A DNA stretch of 64,000 nucleotides from Candidatus Tepidifontimicrobium thermophilum (GTDB lineage Bacteria; Sysuimicrobiota; Sysuimicrobiia; Sysuimicrobiales; Sysuimicrobiaceae), in assembly GCA_031296405.1 (NCBI GenBank), contig JAVKKH010000001.1, positions 233,258 through 297,257 of the forward strand, read 5' to 3'. The notes beneath the pieces are model-generated. The model was not told where the DNA came from and did not search any database. It saw only the letters and a list, made by a program, of their open reading frames with translations. Positions 1 to 9,028 of this stretch are shown piece by piece. How positions within the stretch are numbered: position 1 is the first letter of the stretch; each line of letters begins with the position of its first letter. A program made the position numbers and the translations under genes.

Positions 1-179
1 ACGAGCTGGACCAGCCGCACCACCACCACCTGGTGTGCCTGGGATGTGGGCAAGTGCGGCGGTGGGATCGGTGCCCGGTGCCCGTGGAATCCGGTGCCAC
101 GGTGGGTGGGTTCCTGGTGACCGGGCACCGGCTGGAGCTGCTGGGGTACTGCCCGACGTGCAGGGAGGTGATGCGGTGA
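1..179 (+). CDS. Fur-family metalloregulator, C-terminal part (probably Zur-like)
   Basis: Only the last ~58 codons lie in the window; the frame enters at base 3 and ends at TGA 177-179. The visible part has a run of four histidines, then a CLGCG pair and a YCPTCRE pair of cysteines, which is the metal-binding end of the Fur/Zur/PerR family. The stop overlaps the start of the zinc-uptake lipoprotein gene by one base, so the regulator is very likely co-transcribed with the transporter it controls. Zur (zinc) is inferred from that context; Fur or Mur specificity cannot be excluded because the DNA-binding half is missing. Confidence 0.85.
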   Translation, partial: ELDQPHHHHLVCLGCGQVRRWDRCPVPVESGATVGGFLVTGHRLELLGYCPTCREVMR

Positions 180-1114
180 TGCGGTGGGCCTTCGGGGTGG
201 TCGCCCTCCTTGTGGCCGCCTGCGCGCCGCGGGCACCGGCTCCTTCGAAGCTCAGGGTGGTGGCCAGCTTCTACCCGCTCGCGGAGCTGGTACGGGAGGT
301 GGGCGGGTCCCGGGTGGAGGTCAGGCAGCTGGTCCCCCCCGGCGCGGAGCCCCACGACTACGAGCCCACACCGGGCGATGTGGCGAGGCTGCGGGAGGCG
401 AGGGTGTTCGTTTACAACGGAGCCGGCTTCGAACCGTGGGTCGAGAAGCTGGCGGCGGAGCTGCCGCCCGACGCCGTGCGGGTGGAGGTCACCCGCGGCC
501 TGCCCTTGGTGGAAGCACAGGGCGGAGAACCTGACCACGAGCACGGCGAAAGGAGAACCGGGCAGGATCCCAAGGAGGATGCCAGGCGGCTCGACCCCCA
601 CGTGTGGCTAGATCCCGTGCTGGCCCAGGACATGGTGGACCACGTGGCCGACGGCCTGGCGCGGGCGGACGCGGAAGGAGGCCCGGAGTACCGGGAGCGG
701 GCTGCGGCGCTGAAGCGGCGCCTGGAGGACCTGCACCACCGCTACGAGCGGGCCCTGGCCCGTTGCCGGACGAAGGTGGTGTTGACGTCCCACGCCGCCT
801 TCGGTTACCTGGCCCGACGGTACGGGCTACGACTGGTCTCCGTGGCCGGCGTGAGTCCTGAGGCGGAGCCGTCCCCACGGCGCGTCCGCGAACTTGTGGC
901 CCTCGCTCGCCGGGAAGGCGTGCGGGCGGTGTTCGCAGAATCCGCCGCAGGCGACCGAGCCGTGCGAGCCTTGGCGGGCGAGCTGGGGGTGCCCGTCCTC
1001 CGCCTGGATCCGTTGGAGCGGGGGCCGGAGGAAGCCGGGCGGCGCGGGACCTCGTACCTGTCAGTGATGGAGAGAAATTTCGAAAATCTGGTCCAGGGCC
1101 TGGGCTGCCGGTAA
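179..1114 (+). CDS. znuA: Zinc ABC transporter substrate-binding lipoprotein (ZnuA-like)
   Basis: Cluster A-I solute-binding protein that captures Zn2+ (or Mn2+) outside the membrane for the ZnuBC permease. The ATG at 179 overlaps the upstream stop and gives a 311-residue protein with a lipobox (LVAAC, Cys15), so a lipid anchor is expected. Metal-ligand histidines are visible at H59 (EPHDYEP), H141 (DPHVWLD) and H205 (TSHAAFGY). A short His/Asp/Glu-rich loop near residues 116-124 favours zinc over manganese. A longer frame open from base 35 is only an extension through the regulator gene and lacks the signal sequence at its N-terminus. An operon with znuC and znuB follows. Confidence 0.92.
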   Translation: MRWAFGVVALLVAACAPRAPAPSKLRVVASFYPLAELVREVGGSRVEVRQLVPPGAEPHDYEPTPGDVARLREARVFVYNGAGFEPWVEKLAAELPPDAVRVEVTRGLPLVEAQGGEPDHEHGERRTGQDPKEDARRLDPHVWLDPVLAQDMVDHVADGLARADAEGGPEYRERAAALKRRLEDLHHRYERALARCRTKVVLTSHAAFGYLARRYGLRLVSVAGVSPEAEPSPRRVRELVALARREGVRAVFAESAAGDRAVRALAGELGVPVLRLDPLERGPEEAGRRGTSYLSVMERNFENLVQGLGCR

Positions 1115-1125
1115 GGAGGTGTCCT

Positions 1126-1530
1126 GTGAAGGTGGCGTACCTGTTCGCGACGCCGCGCGCTGCCAGCTACAAACTCGGCCAGATGATCCTGCCGCAGCTG
1201 GAGGCGGGCACCCACGGGGCCCGGGTGGTGGCCATGTTCTTCTTCGACGACAACGTCTTCGCCCTGCGGCGGGGGGACCCGATCGGCGAGCGGCTCGCCC
1301 GGGTAGCCCGGGATCAGGGGATCGTTCTGATGGCGTGCGACACGTGTGCCCTGGAGAGGGGTCTGGCCCTTGGGGAACCGGTCTGGTGCGACCCCGCGAG
1401 GGCTGCGGGGCGGAGGGAGCCAGGGAGGTGTGAGCCGCACGGGACGGTGGACGGTGTCCAGGTGGGCTGCTTCCCGGATCTGTACCGAGTACTCCAGGTG
1501 GACCCGCCGGACCAGGTGGTCACGCTGTAG
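1126..1530 (+). CDS. DsrE/DsrF-like small protein in the zinc-uptake operon
   Basis: A 134-residue soluble protein starting at GTG 1126 behind a strong AAGGAGGTG site. The N-terminal beta strand (MKVAYLFATP) and the pattern of a Rossmann-like small domain resemble DsrE/DsrF sulfur-relay proteins. Four cysteines are present, including a CDTC pair near residue 71 and a CF near residue 115. It sits between znuA and znuC with short gaps, so it is probably co-expressed with zinc uptake. A role in thiol or metal handling is a guess from position; no enzymatic function can be assigned. The family call rests on fold-like pattern and is moderate. Confidence 0.55.
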   Translation: MKVAYLFATPRAASYKLGQMILPQLEAGTHGARVVAMFFFDDNVFALRRGDPIGERLARVARDQGIVLMACDTCALERGLALGEPVWCDPARAAGRREPGRCEPHGTVDGVQVGCFPDLYRVLQVDPPDQVVTL

Positions 1531-1566
1531 CGTCGGGCCAGGGGCAGCCCGGGAAGGGGTGGTGTC

Positions 1567-2331
1567 TTGTCCGGGAAAGACCTACCAGGAGTCGTAGCCG
1601 AACTCGAGCACGTGTGTGTGGACTTCGGTGGCGACCGCGTGCTGGACCAGGTGGACCTGCGCATCCAGCGGGGGGACTTCCTGGGTGTCATCGGCCCCAA
1701 CGGGGCAGGCAAGACCACGCTGTTGCGGGTGCTGCTGGGTTTGGTCCGCCCCACCTGCGGGCACGTGCGCCTGTTCGGCCAGGAGCTGCGGCGGTTCCGC
1801 GACTGGCACCGGGTGGGTTACGTGCCGCAGAAGGCGGTGGCGTTCGAGACCCGCTTCCCCGCCACGGTGCTGGAGGTGGTGCTGAGCGGGCGGGCCGGCC
1901 GGGTGGGAGCCGGCCGGCGGTTCCGTCCGCACGACCGCGCGGCAGCGGAGGCAGCCCTGCGCACTACGGGGCTGTGGGAGCTGCGGGACCGGCTCGTGGG
2001 CCGGCTTTCGGTCGGGCAGCAGCAGCGGGTGTTCATCGCCCGGGCGCTGGCCAACGAGCCGGAGCTGTTGCTCCTGGACGAGCCCACGGTGGGGGTGGAT
2101 CCGGAGGGGGAGGAGCAATTCTACGAGCTGCTGCGCTACCTCAACCGGGAACGCGGGACGACCGTGGTCCTGGTGTCCCACGACGTGACCGCGGTGGCGC
2201 GCGAAGTTTCCCAGCTGGCGTGCCTGAACCGGACGTTGTTCTTCCACGGGCCGCCGGAGGAGGCCCTCCGGGCGGGGACGGTGGAGCGGCTGTACGGGGC
2301 CCGAAACCTCGTGGTGGCGCACCGGCACTGA
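1567..2331 (+). CDS. znuC: Zinc ABC transporter ATP-binding protein (ZnuC-like)
   Basis: ATPase that powers the metal permease from the cytoplasmic side. The 254-residue protein starts at TTG 1567. It shows Walker A GPNGAGKT (43-50), a Q-loop (YVPQK, about 85-89), the signature LSVGQ (147-151), Walker B LLLLDEP (167-173) and the switch histidine in VSHD. The length is typical for ZnuC/MntB/SitB proteins. Six bases separate it from znuB. Zinc rather than manganese is inferred from the His-rich substrate-binding protein and the Fur-family gene upstream. Confidence 0.93.
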   Translation: MSGKDLPGVVAELEHVCVDFGGDRVLDQVDLRIQRGDFLGVIGPNGAGKTTLLRVLLGLVRPTCGHVRLFGQELRRFRDWHRVGYVPQKAVAFETRFPATVLEVVLSGRAGRVGAGRRFRPHDRAAAEAALRTTGLWELRDRLVGRLSVGQQQRVFIARALANEPELLLLDEPTVGVDPEGEEQFYELLRYLNRERGTTVVLVSHDVTAVAREVSQLACLNRTLFFHGPPEEALRAGTVERLYGARNLVVAHRH

Positions 2332-2337
2332 AGTACC

Positions 2338-3138
2338 GTGGAGCTGTTTCAGTACGGGTTCATGCAACGGGCGCTGGTAGCCGGCCTGCTGCTGGCCGTG
2401 ACCGCGCCGGCGGTGGGCGTGTTCCTCGTGCTGCGGCGCATGAGCCCCATCGCGGACACCCTCGCCCACGTGGCGCTGGCGGGTGTGGGTGCGGCGGTGC
2501 TGGTGGGGATGTCGCCCGCGGTGGGGGCCCTGGTGCTCACCGTGGTAGGGGCGCTGGGGGTGGAACGCCTGAGGGCTTCCGGCCAGTTGTTCGGGGAGGC
2601 CGCTCTGGCGCTGTTCCTAAGCGGGGGGCTGGCGGTGGCGGTGGTGCTGCTGAGCCTGGCCCGCGGGCTGAACGCGGACCTGCTGGGTTACCTGTTCGGG
2701 GCGGTCGCCGCGGTCACGCCTCAGGACCTGGTGTGGATGGCGGGGCTGGCGGTGGGGGTGTGCGGGAGCGTGGCGCTGTTCTACAAGGACCTGTTCGCCC
2801 TCACCTTCGACGAGGAGGCCGCACGGGTTCAGGGCGTGCCCACCGACGCCCTGAACGTGCTGCTCACCGTGCTGGTGGCGGTGACGGTGGTGGTGGGCAT
2901 GCAGGTGGTGGGGATCCTGCTCACCAGCGCCCTCCTGGTGGTCCCCGCCCTTACCGCGATGCGGATTGCGCGCAGCTTCCGCGGAACCCTGGCCCTGGCC
3001 GTGGCTGTGGCCGCGGTGGCGGTGCTGGCCGGCCTGGTGGCGAGCTTCTACCTGGACGTGGCACCGAGCGGGGCGGTGGTCCTGGCCAGCATCGCCCTGT
3101 TCGCGGGAGCCTCCTGGGGCCTGCGCGAGAGGCGGTGA
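2338..3138 (+). CDS. znuB: Zinc ABC transporter permease (ZnuB-like)
   Basis: Integral membrane permease of the ABC-3 family, 266 residues with about eight hydrophobic segments. The N-terminal region MQRALVAGLLLAVTAPAVG and the segment LRRMSPIADTLAHVALAGV are typical of ZnuB/MntC. It starts at GTG 2338 shortly after znuC ends. The stop overlaps the GTG of the following DUF488 gene, so that gene may be co-transcribed. Confidence 0.93.
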   Translation: MELFQYGFMQRALVAGLLLAVTAPAVGVFLVLRRMSPIADTLAHVALAGVGAAVLVGMSPAVGALVLTVVGALGVERLRASGQLFGEAALALFLSGGLAVAVVLLSLARGLNADLLGYLFGAVAAVTPQDLVWMAGLAVGVCGSVALFYKDLFALTFDEEAARVQGVPTDALNVLLTVLVAVTVVVGMQVVGILLTSALLVVPALTAMRIARSFRGTLALAVAVAAVAVLAGLVASFYLDVAPSGAVVLASIALFAGASWGLRERR

Positions 3139-3683
3139 GGAACCCGGGCGAGGCGGGATGCCACGGCCCGCGGACGATCCACACCGCGGGCCACTCCACC
3201 CGCAGTCTCGGGGACTTCCTGGAGCTCCTGCGGGTGCACCGGATCCAGGTGGTGGTGGACGTCCGGCGTTGGCCCACGTCCCGCCGCTTCCCCCATTTCC
3301 GGAAGGACGAGCTGCAGCCCGCTCTCAGCGGGGAGGGGATCGACTACGTGTGGCGGGAGGAGCTCGGTGGCTTCCGTCGCCCCTCCGCGGGATCGCCCAA
3401 CACGGGGTGGCGGGTGGCGGCCTTCCGCGCGTACGCGGACTTCATGCTGACCCCGGAGTTCGACCGGATCCTGGGGGAGCTGCAGACGGTGGCGTCGCAA
3501 AAGAGGATGGTGCTCATGTGCGCGGAGGCCACGCCGTGGCGGTGCCACCGTCAGCTCCTGGCGGACGCCTTCCTGGTGCGCGGGTGGAACGTTCGGCACA
3601 TCACCGACCGGGGTTGCTCCGCGCACCGCCTGACGCCGTTCGCCCGGGTGGAGGGGACCCGGATCGTGTACGCCGCGCCGTGA
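3135..3683 (+). CDS. DUF488 family protein
   Basis: A 182-residue soluble protein. I chose GTG 3135 because it overlaps the znuB stop; the frame is open much further upstream, but only as a shadow of the ABC genes. DUF488 hallmarks are visible: the N-terminal IHTAGHSTRS, the DVRRWPTSRRFPHF segment, and the late cluster LMCAEATPWRCHRQLLAD with Cys, Glu, Cys and His residues. Members are small proteins of unknown biochemical role. The Cys/His cluster suggests a metal or nucleotide site (inference). Confidence 0.85.
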   Translation: MRNPGEAGCHGPRTIHTAGHSTRSLGDFLELLRVHRIQVVVDVRRWPTSRRFPHFRKDELQPALSGEGIDYVWREELGGFRRPSAGSPNTGWRVAAFRAYADFMLTPEFDRILGELQTVASQKRMVLMCAEATPWRCHRQLLADAFLVRGWNVRHITDRGCSAHRLTPFARVEGTRIVYAAP

Positions 3684-3724
3684 GTTCCCGCGGACCCGGA
3701 GACGGCATCCTGGACGGGGTGAAG

Positions 3725-4825
3725 TCATCCCCACACGCCCGGGATGCAGGTCCCGCAGTCCGGACAGGTGCCCCTGGTGCCCGTGAGGCGGTTCTGCAGG
3801 ACGCGGAAGCCCCGCCGCTCGACCAACAGCGCCCCGCAGCCATGGCAGTACGTGTTCTCGTACCTTCCTACCTGGCCGGGGAGGTTCCCCACGTACACGT
3901 AGCGGAGTCCTTGTTCCTGCCCGATGTGGGCCGCGCGGAGCAGCGTCGCCGCGGGCGTGCTGGGAGTGTCCAGCATACGGTAGTCGCTGTGGAAGGCCGT
4001 GAGGTGCCAGGGGATGAAGGGGGACACTCCGGCGATGTAGGAAGCGGCGTCGCGGAGCTCGGCCTCTTCGTCGTTGAACCCCGGGACCACCAGGGTGACC
4101 ACCTCCACCCAGAAGCCGCGGTCGTGGGCCCACCGCAGGGTGTCCAGGACGGTCTGCAGCCTGCCGCCCAGCTGTCGGTATCCCTTCTCCCGCATGGACT
4201 TCAGATCGACCTTGTACAGGTCCACGTACGGGCGGATGTAGTCCAGCACCTCTGGGGTGGCGTTGCCGTTGGACACGTAGCTTCCCACCAGCCCGTGCCG
4301 TCGGCCCTCGCGGAACAGGGCCACCGCCCACTCGCTGGTGATGAGGGGTTCGTTATACGTGCTGGTCAGCACGCGCGCGCCGGAGCGCAGAGCCAGCTGG
4401 ACGAACTCCTCGGGGGTGATGGGGGTGAAGCCGGCCAGGCGTGTGGCCACCGGGTCCCGCAGGGTCTGGCTGATCTGCCAGTTCTGGCAGTAGGGGCACG
4501 CCAGGTCGCAGCCCAGCATCCCGAAGCTCAGGGCCCGGGCTCCCGGGTAGGCGTGGAAGAAGGGCTTCTTCTCGATGGGGTCCAGCTGCAGAGCGCCCAC
4601 GTAGCCCCACGGAACGTACAGCCGGCCGCCCCGGTTGAACCGGACCCGGCAGATCCCCGACAGCCCTTCGAAGATCACGCACCGGTGACCGCAGGCAAAG
4701 CACTCCACCTTGTGGTCCTCCAGGCGGCGGTACAACTCCCCCTCCCGGGTCATCTCCTGCAGGACCCGGGCCAAGGGAGTCTGCTGGGCCTCCCGGACGC
4801 TCAGCCGCCGGAATTCCTCCGCCAC
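3725..4825 (-). CDS. amrS: AmmeMemoRadiSam system radical SAM enzyme AmrS
   Basis: A 366-residue radical SAM protein read from GTG 4825. The CxxxCxxC cluster motif is at C106, C110 and C113 (CDLACPYC). The N-terminus carries four more cysteines (C42, C45, C49, C59) of the ECFACGHRC...GICRVR type that marks this family (PflA-like, YgiQ-unrelated), and a C-terminal zinc-ribbon-like tail holds two further pairs. The usual partners (AmmeMemo and AMMECR1 proteins) are not in the window. The substrate is not established. Convergent with the DUF488 gene. Confidence 0.88.
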   Translation of the reverse strand: MAEEFRRLSVREAQQTPLARVLQEMTREGELYRRLEDHKVECFACGHRCVIFEGLSGICRVRFNRGGRLYVPWGYVGALQLDPIEKKPFFHAYPGARALSFGMLGCDLACPYCQNWQISQTLRDPVATRLAGFTPITPEEFVQLALRSGARVLTSTYNEPLITSEWAVALFREGRRHGLVGSYVSNGNATPEVLDYIRPYVDLYKVDLKSMREKGYRQLGGRLQTVLDTLRWAHDRGFWVEVVTLVVPGFNDEEAELRDAASYIAGVSPFIPWHLTAFHSDYRMLDTPSTPAATLLRAAHIGQEQGLRYVYVGNLPGQVGRYENTYCHGCGALLVERRGFRVLQNRLTGTRGTCPDCGTCIPGVWG

Positions 4826-4909
4826 CGTTCCCCCCGGACCGCACCCAAGCCCACTTTACCGCGCCTGCGCGCGAGAAGGCTGTGGGTCTTGAGCGCTCCG
4901 CTCGATGGG

Positions 4910-5548
4910 CTACGACCGGTTGGAGGCGCGCAGGCGCAGCTCCACCGTGACCCTGACCAGGTCCTCGGCTACGAAGAACAGAAAGCGCGGCACGGGCATG
5001 CCGTAGTCGGACATCCGGAGCTCGAACTCCGCCCTGCCCCGGAACCCGTCCGGCAAGGGGGTGACCTGTACCGGTGCGGAGACCTGGCGGGTCACGCCGC
5101 GGAGGGTGAGGCGGCCGTGGGCGATCGCCGGGAACGTACCGATGACCCGCGCGGCGTCCGTGGTCACCATCCCCTGGAAGGTGAGGGTGGGGTACTGCTC
5201 GGTCAGGAGCTGGTCGCGGTGCATCTGGGCGTCCCGCAGGGCCAAGCCTGTGGTGACCGACCGCGCCGCCACGGTCAGCTCCAGGTCGGCCACGAAGCTC
5301 CGCTCGCCCGTCTGGCGCACCACCGCGGTCCCCTCGAACTGCTGCGCCCGGACCCGGAACCCGCCCACGTTGTCCCGTACGAACAGCTCCACCCGGGAGT
5401 CCTCGGGGACCACCGCGAAGCGGCCGGTGGCGAGGAGCTGGGCATGCCCCGTGGCGGCGAGGGCGCTCAGCCACAGGGCCACAGCCGTGATCCCACCCAG
5501 AAGGCGTCCGGAGTTGTGATGGGCCGACACTCCCGCCCGGGTCCGCAC
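4910..5548 (-). CDS. YceI family exported lipid-binding-like protein
   Basis: A 212-residue protein with an N-terminal hydrophobic signal (about residues 18-36, ending AATGHAQ), so exported. The rest is a YceI-type beta-barrel: SRVELFVRDNVGGF near the start of the domain, DAQMHRDQLLTEQYPTLTF in the middle (the usual xxRDxxFlxxxxyPxitF segment) and LTLRGVTR near the end. YceI proteins bind isoprenoid-like lipids in the periplasm. No neighbour indicates the ligand. It lies upstream of amrS on the same strand with an 84-base gap. Confidence 0.87.
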   Translation of the reverse strand: MRTRAGVSAHHNSGRLLGGITAVALWLSALAATGHAQLLATGRFAVVPEDSRVELFVRDNVGGFRVRAQQFEGTAVVRQTGERSFVADLELTVAARSVTTGLALRDAQMHRDQLLTEQYPTLTFQGMVTTDAARVIGTFPAIAHGRLTLRGVTRQVSAPVQVTPLPDGFRGRAEFELRMSDYGMPVPRFLFFVAEDLVRVTVELRLRASNRS

Positions 5549-5633
5549 AGCGAACAGCCTAGCAGCTCCCGTTGCCGCGCGCTACCCTGCTGACCGGCCG
5601 CAAGCGGCCGGTCCCGATTCGGTGGACGCGCGT

Positions 5634-7961
5634 CTAGCGGGCGACGGAGGCGACCCGGGCGGCTTTCTCCTCGCCCGGGGTTCCGCGCTTGCTCATCCAC
5701 ACCGCGAGCGCGACCACCCCCACTGCGCCCGCGCTCACCGCCACCTCCACGTACACCGGGAGGGGCCGAACCAGGATCGGCGCCACAAGCAGCGCGACCA
5801 GGTTCATCACCTTGATGATGGGGTTGAGGGCAGGCCCCGCGGTGTCCTTGAGCGGGTCCCCCACGGTGTCGCCCACCACCGCGGCTCGGTGCGCGTCTGT
5901 CCCCTTGCCCCCCAGGTAGCCGTCCTCCACCTTCTTCTTGGCGTTATCCCAGGCACCCCCGGTGTTGGCCATGAACACCGCCAGCAGCTGCGCGCTCAGG
6001 ATGGCCCCGGCCAGGTAGCCGCCCAGGGCTGCCGCTCCAAGGGAGAAACCGACCAGCACGGTTGCGGCGATGGCCACCAGGGCCGGGGGCAGCAGCTCCC
6101 GCTGCGCGGCGGCGGTGACGATGTCCACGCACCGGGAGTAGTCAGGGCGGGCCCGGCCTTCCAGGAGGCCCGGGATCTCACGGAACTGCCGTCGGACCTC
6201 CTCTACGACCTGGAAGGCGGACCGGCCCACGGCCCGGATCAGGAACGCGGACACCAGGAAGGGCACGGCGCCCCCTACCAGCAGCCCCACAAACACTAGG
6301 GGCAAGTTCACCTGGATGCCCACGCCCTCCAAGGCCTGCAGCAACGCGTGGCCTCCCGAGGCCAGAGCCCGAGAGAGCTTCTGGGGGTCCGCGAACAGTT
6401 GGGCTTCGCCCAGGTAGGACCGGAACAGAGCGGTGGCGGCCACCACCGCGGTGGCGATGGCGAAGCCCTTCGTGAGGGCCTTGGTGGTGTTGCCCACCTG
6501 GTCCAGGCGCGCCACCACGCGCCCTGCCAGGCTGTCCGCGCGCTCCACCCCGGACATCTCGAAGATGCCGTTCGCGTTGTCCACGATGGGCCCGTAGGTG
6601 TCCTCCGCCAGGATGAAGCCCGTGGTGGTCAGCAGGCCCAGCCCCGCCAGGGCGATCCCGTAGGCGGACAGGGCCGGATCCCCTCCGAAGATGGCGAAGG
6701 AGCCGAGGATGGTGGCGCCGATGGCCGTTACGGACCACACGCTGGACTCCATCCCCAACCCCATGCCGGTGAGCAGGAGGGTGGCCGAACCCGTCTTGCT
6801 CGAGTAAGCGATCTCCGTCACCGGCGGCCGGTCCGTGTGGGTGTAGTGGTCCGTGATCCGCTCGATCACCACCGCGAGGAGGATGCCGGTGAAAGTAGCC
6901 AGGAAGTACCGGCCGTCCCCCAGGTACCACCAGGAAACGAGCCCGAACCCCACCGTGGCCAGAGCCGCCGCGGTCCAGAAACCCCGGCTGATGGGTTTCA
7001 TGGGGTCGCCCAGGGCCTCGTCGGACCCCCGCACCACCCATGTGCCCACCACGGAGGCGAACACGCCCACCGCGCGGACCAGCAGGGGGAAGATGACCAG
7101 CTTGAGGGCGAAGGCCTGGGCGGCCCCTTCGTCGGGGAACCGCGCGCGAAAAGTGGGTTCCAGCAAGGTGGCAGCGCCCAGGATGATGGCGGCCACGAGG
7201 GTCACCTCGTACGACTCGAACACGTCCGCCGCCATGCCCGCGCAGTCGCCCACGTTGTCGCCCACGTTGTCCGCTATGACCGCGGCGTTCCGGGGGTCAT
7301 CCTCCGGAATGCCGGCCTCCACCTTCCCCACCAGGTCCGCGCCCACGTCCGCGGCCTTGGTGTAGATGCCTCCCCCGACCCGCATGAAAGCCGCCACCAG
7401 CGAGCCGCCGAAGCCGAAGCCCACCAGCACCCGCATGGCGTGCTCGCGGAAGAGCAGGAAGATGACCACCGCGCCGAGCAGCCCCAGCCCCACGGTGAAC
7501 ATGCCCGACACCGTGCCCGCCTGGAACGCCACCTCCAGTGCCTCCTTGAAGGATCTGCGGGCCGCGTTGGCGACCCGCACGTTGCCCTGCACCGCGGACG
7601 TCATCCCCACGTACCCTGCTCCGTACGAGGCCAGGCAGCCCATCAGGAAGGCTGCCGCCACGCCCACCGCGAGCTCCGGCTGGTCCCGGTACAGGGGCGC
7701 GTACAGGGCGTACAGGACCACGGCAAGCACGAGCACGAACCACGCCATGGTGCGCGCCTGGCGGGAGAGGTACGCGTGTGCGCCTTCCTGAATGGCCCGT
7801 GCCACCGCCACCATGACCTCAGGTCCCGGGTCCCTCGCGAGCACCCGGCGTCGCAGCATCCATCCGTAGGCGAGCGCGAGGAGCGCAGACCCCAGGACCA
7901 GCCAGAGGAGTACCGTCTCGCTGGTGGAGAACGCCGGCAGGACGACCTTGGCCTCCGACAT
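5634..7961 (-). CDS. hppA: K+-independent H+-translocating membrane pyrophosphatase
   Basis: Integral membrane pump that couples pyrophosphate hydrolysis to proton export. I place the start at ATG 7961 because a GAGGAGG site precedes it; an upstream in-frame ATG at 8018 has no such site. The 775-residue product has the PPi-site segment DVGADLVGKVEAG, the DNVGDNVGDCAGM motif, and the late TDAHRAAVVGDTVGDPLKDT segment, with about 16 membrane helices. The K+-dependence position reads GNTTKA; lysine there marks the K+-independent subfamily, whose known members pump H+. Single gene, probably constitutive. Confidence 0.95.
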   Translation of the reverse strand: MSEAKVVLPAFSTSETVLLWLVLGSALLALAYGWMLRRRVLARDPGPEVMVAVARAIQEGAHAYLSRQARTMAWFVLVLAVVLYALYAPLYRDQPELAVGVAAAFLMGCLASYGAGYVGMTSAVQGNVRVANAARRSFKEALEVAFQAGTVSGMFTVGLGLLGAVVIFLLFREHAMRVLVGFGFGGSLVAAFMRVGGGIYTKAADVGADLVGKVEAGIPEDDPRNAAVIADNVGDNVGDCAGMAADVFESYEVTLVAAIILGAATLLEPTFRARFPDEGAAQAFALKLVIFPLLVRAVGVFASVVGTWVVRGSDEALGDPMKPISRGFWTAAALATVGFGLVSWWYLGDGRYFLATFTGILLAVVIERITDHYTHTDRPPVTEIAYSSKTGSATLLLTGMGLGMESSVWSVTAIGATILGSFAIFGGDPALSAYGIALAGLGLLTTTGFILAEDTYGPIVDNANGIFEMSGVERADSLAGRVVARLDQVGNTTKALTKGFAIATAVVAATALFRSYLGEAQLFADPQKLSRALASGGHALLQALEGVGIQVNLPLVFVGLLVGGAVPFLVSAFLIRAVGRSAFQVVEEVRRQFREIPGLLEGRARPDYSRCVDIVTAAAQRELLPPALVAIAATVLVGFSLGAAALGGYLAGAILSAQLLAVFMANTGGAWDNAKKKVEDGYLGGKGTDAHRAAVVGDTVGDPLKDTAGPALNPIIKVMNLVALLVAPILVRPLPVYVEVAVSAGAVGVVALAVWMSKRGTPGEEKAARVASVAR

Positions 7962-8063
7962 GCATCCTCCTCGAGCGCGTGCGCTTGTGGTAGAGGTCGG
8001 CCCTCTCTCCGGGCCCAAGTTGCTATCCTAGGCCAACCCGGACCGAACCGCCAGGGTCCCGGA

Positions 8064-8531
8064 CTACGGGTCAGGCCCCTGCCGGAGCACCAGCAGTCGG
8101 GGGCAGCTTGGAGTGGACGCCGCCTCCACCCGCAGCGCGGCGCCGTCCCGCGCCACGGCGGAGAGGACCAGTACCCGGCCCGCCGCGCGCAGCTCCTGGC
8201 CAGCGAGCCGGCTTACACGCAACACGAACTCGTCCAGGCGTCGCGGGGGCGTTGTGGTCTCGAACCACCCCGCGCGCCGCACGAACCCGTCCGCGGGCAT
8301 CCCCCAGCCTAGGGAGCGGAAGCGCATCCCTTCCAGCCATAGGCGGCCCTGGGCGTCCACCCGGTAACGCTCCACCACCGGGCTGCGCTCAGCCGAGTGC
8401 ACATAGTGCAGCTCGAACCGGCCGTCCGGAGCGAGACACAAGGACAGGCCCGGGGCTGTCCCGCAGGCGGCCAGGAGGGCGCCCAGGGCGAGGGTGAGGG
8501 GGCGGGCAGAGATCCCCGGGCGGCCGGTCAC
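8064..8531 (-). CDS. DUF1850 domain lipoprotein
   Basis: A 155-residue protein whose GTG start at 8531 overlaps the DUF192 stop (GTGA). The N-terminus has a signal followed by a lipobox-like LLAAC. The DUF1850 core is clear: FELHYVHSAERSPVVERYRVD, then GRLWLEGMRFRSLGWGMPADG. DUF1850 proteins are often encoded next to TRAP-TAXI transporters; here none is present, and the partner is DUF192 instead. Function unknown. Confidence 0.78.
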   Translation of the reverse strand: MTGRPGISARPLTLALGALLAACGTAPGLSLCLAPDGRFELHYVHSAERSPVVERYRVDAQGRLWLEGMRFRSLGWGMPADGFVRRAGWFETTTPPRRLDEFVLRVSRLAGQELRAAGRVLVLSAVARDGAALRVEAASTPSCPRLLVLRQGPDP

Positions 8532-9004
8532 CGCGCGGCAGAAGGCAGCCTGGCGGCCCGCGGCCGGTACGACACCTGGGCACCCACGCCGATGCCGTGC
8601 CGGGCGAAGAAGCCCTGGTTGACCTCCAGGGCATACTGCGCCTCGTACCGCGAGAGGTAGATGGGGATTTCGCCGCCGGGGGCCGGCGGGTTCATGTCCT
8701 GGATGTCCACGATGCGCCAGGCGCTGTCGATGAAGGCGATGGAGAGGGGGATCCACGTGTTCTTCATCCAGAACGCGAGCCTCTGGGGCGAGTCGAACAG
8801 GAACAGCATGCCGGCGTACTCAGGAAGCCAGGTGCGGTGCATGAGGCCGCGGGCACGGGTGGCGACGGTGTCCGCGACCTCCACGTCCAGGGTGACCCGC
8901 CGCGGCCCGTCCACCAGGGTCACGGTGCCCCTCTTGAAGTCGGGCGCTGCGGCGGAGGAGGTCGCCCACAGCAGCAGGGCTGCAACGAGGAGCACTGCCC
9001 GCAT
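8528..9004 (-). CDS. DUF192 family exported protein
   Basis: A 158-residue protein with a signal peptide (residues 1-20, ending SSAAA). The DUF192 core follows: RARGLMHRTWLPEYAGMLFLF, FWMKNTWIPLSIAFID and a conserved EVNQGFFARHGIGVG near the end. Family members are small periplasmic or extracellular beta proteins of unknown role. It begins a two-gene operon with the DUF1850 lipoprotein. A perfect 17-base palindrome lies 25 bases upstream of its start. Confidence 0.88.
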   Translation of the reverse strand: MRAVLLVAALLLWATSSAAAPDFKRGTVTLVDGPRRVTLDVEVADTVATRARGLMHRTWLPEYAGMLFLFDSPQRLAFWMKNTWIPLSIAFIDSAWRIVDIQDMNPPAPGGEIPIYLSRYEAQYALEVNQGFFARHGIGVGAQVSYRPRAARLPSAAR

Positions 9005-9028
9005 CTTCCCTCCGAATCCGGAAGATCG

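Noticed and set aside
1614-3683. A 689-residue Gly/Arg/Ala-rich ORF over the zinc transporter genes
   Set aside because: It is a high-GC shadow frame; only its last 182 codons (DUF488) are a real protein.
6348-8312. A 654-residue ORF antisense to the pyrophosphatase gene
   Set aside because: His/Gln/Arg-rich low-complexity composition typical of the reverse frame of a GC-rich gene; no domain is visible.
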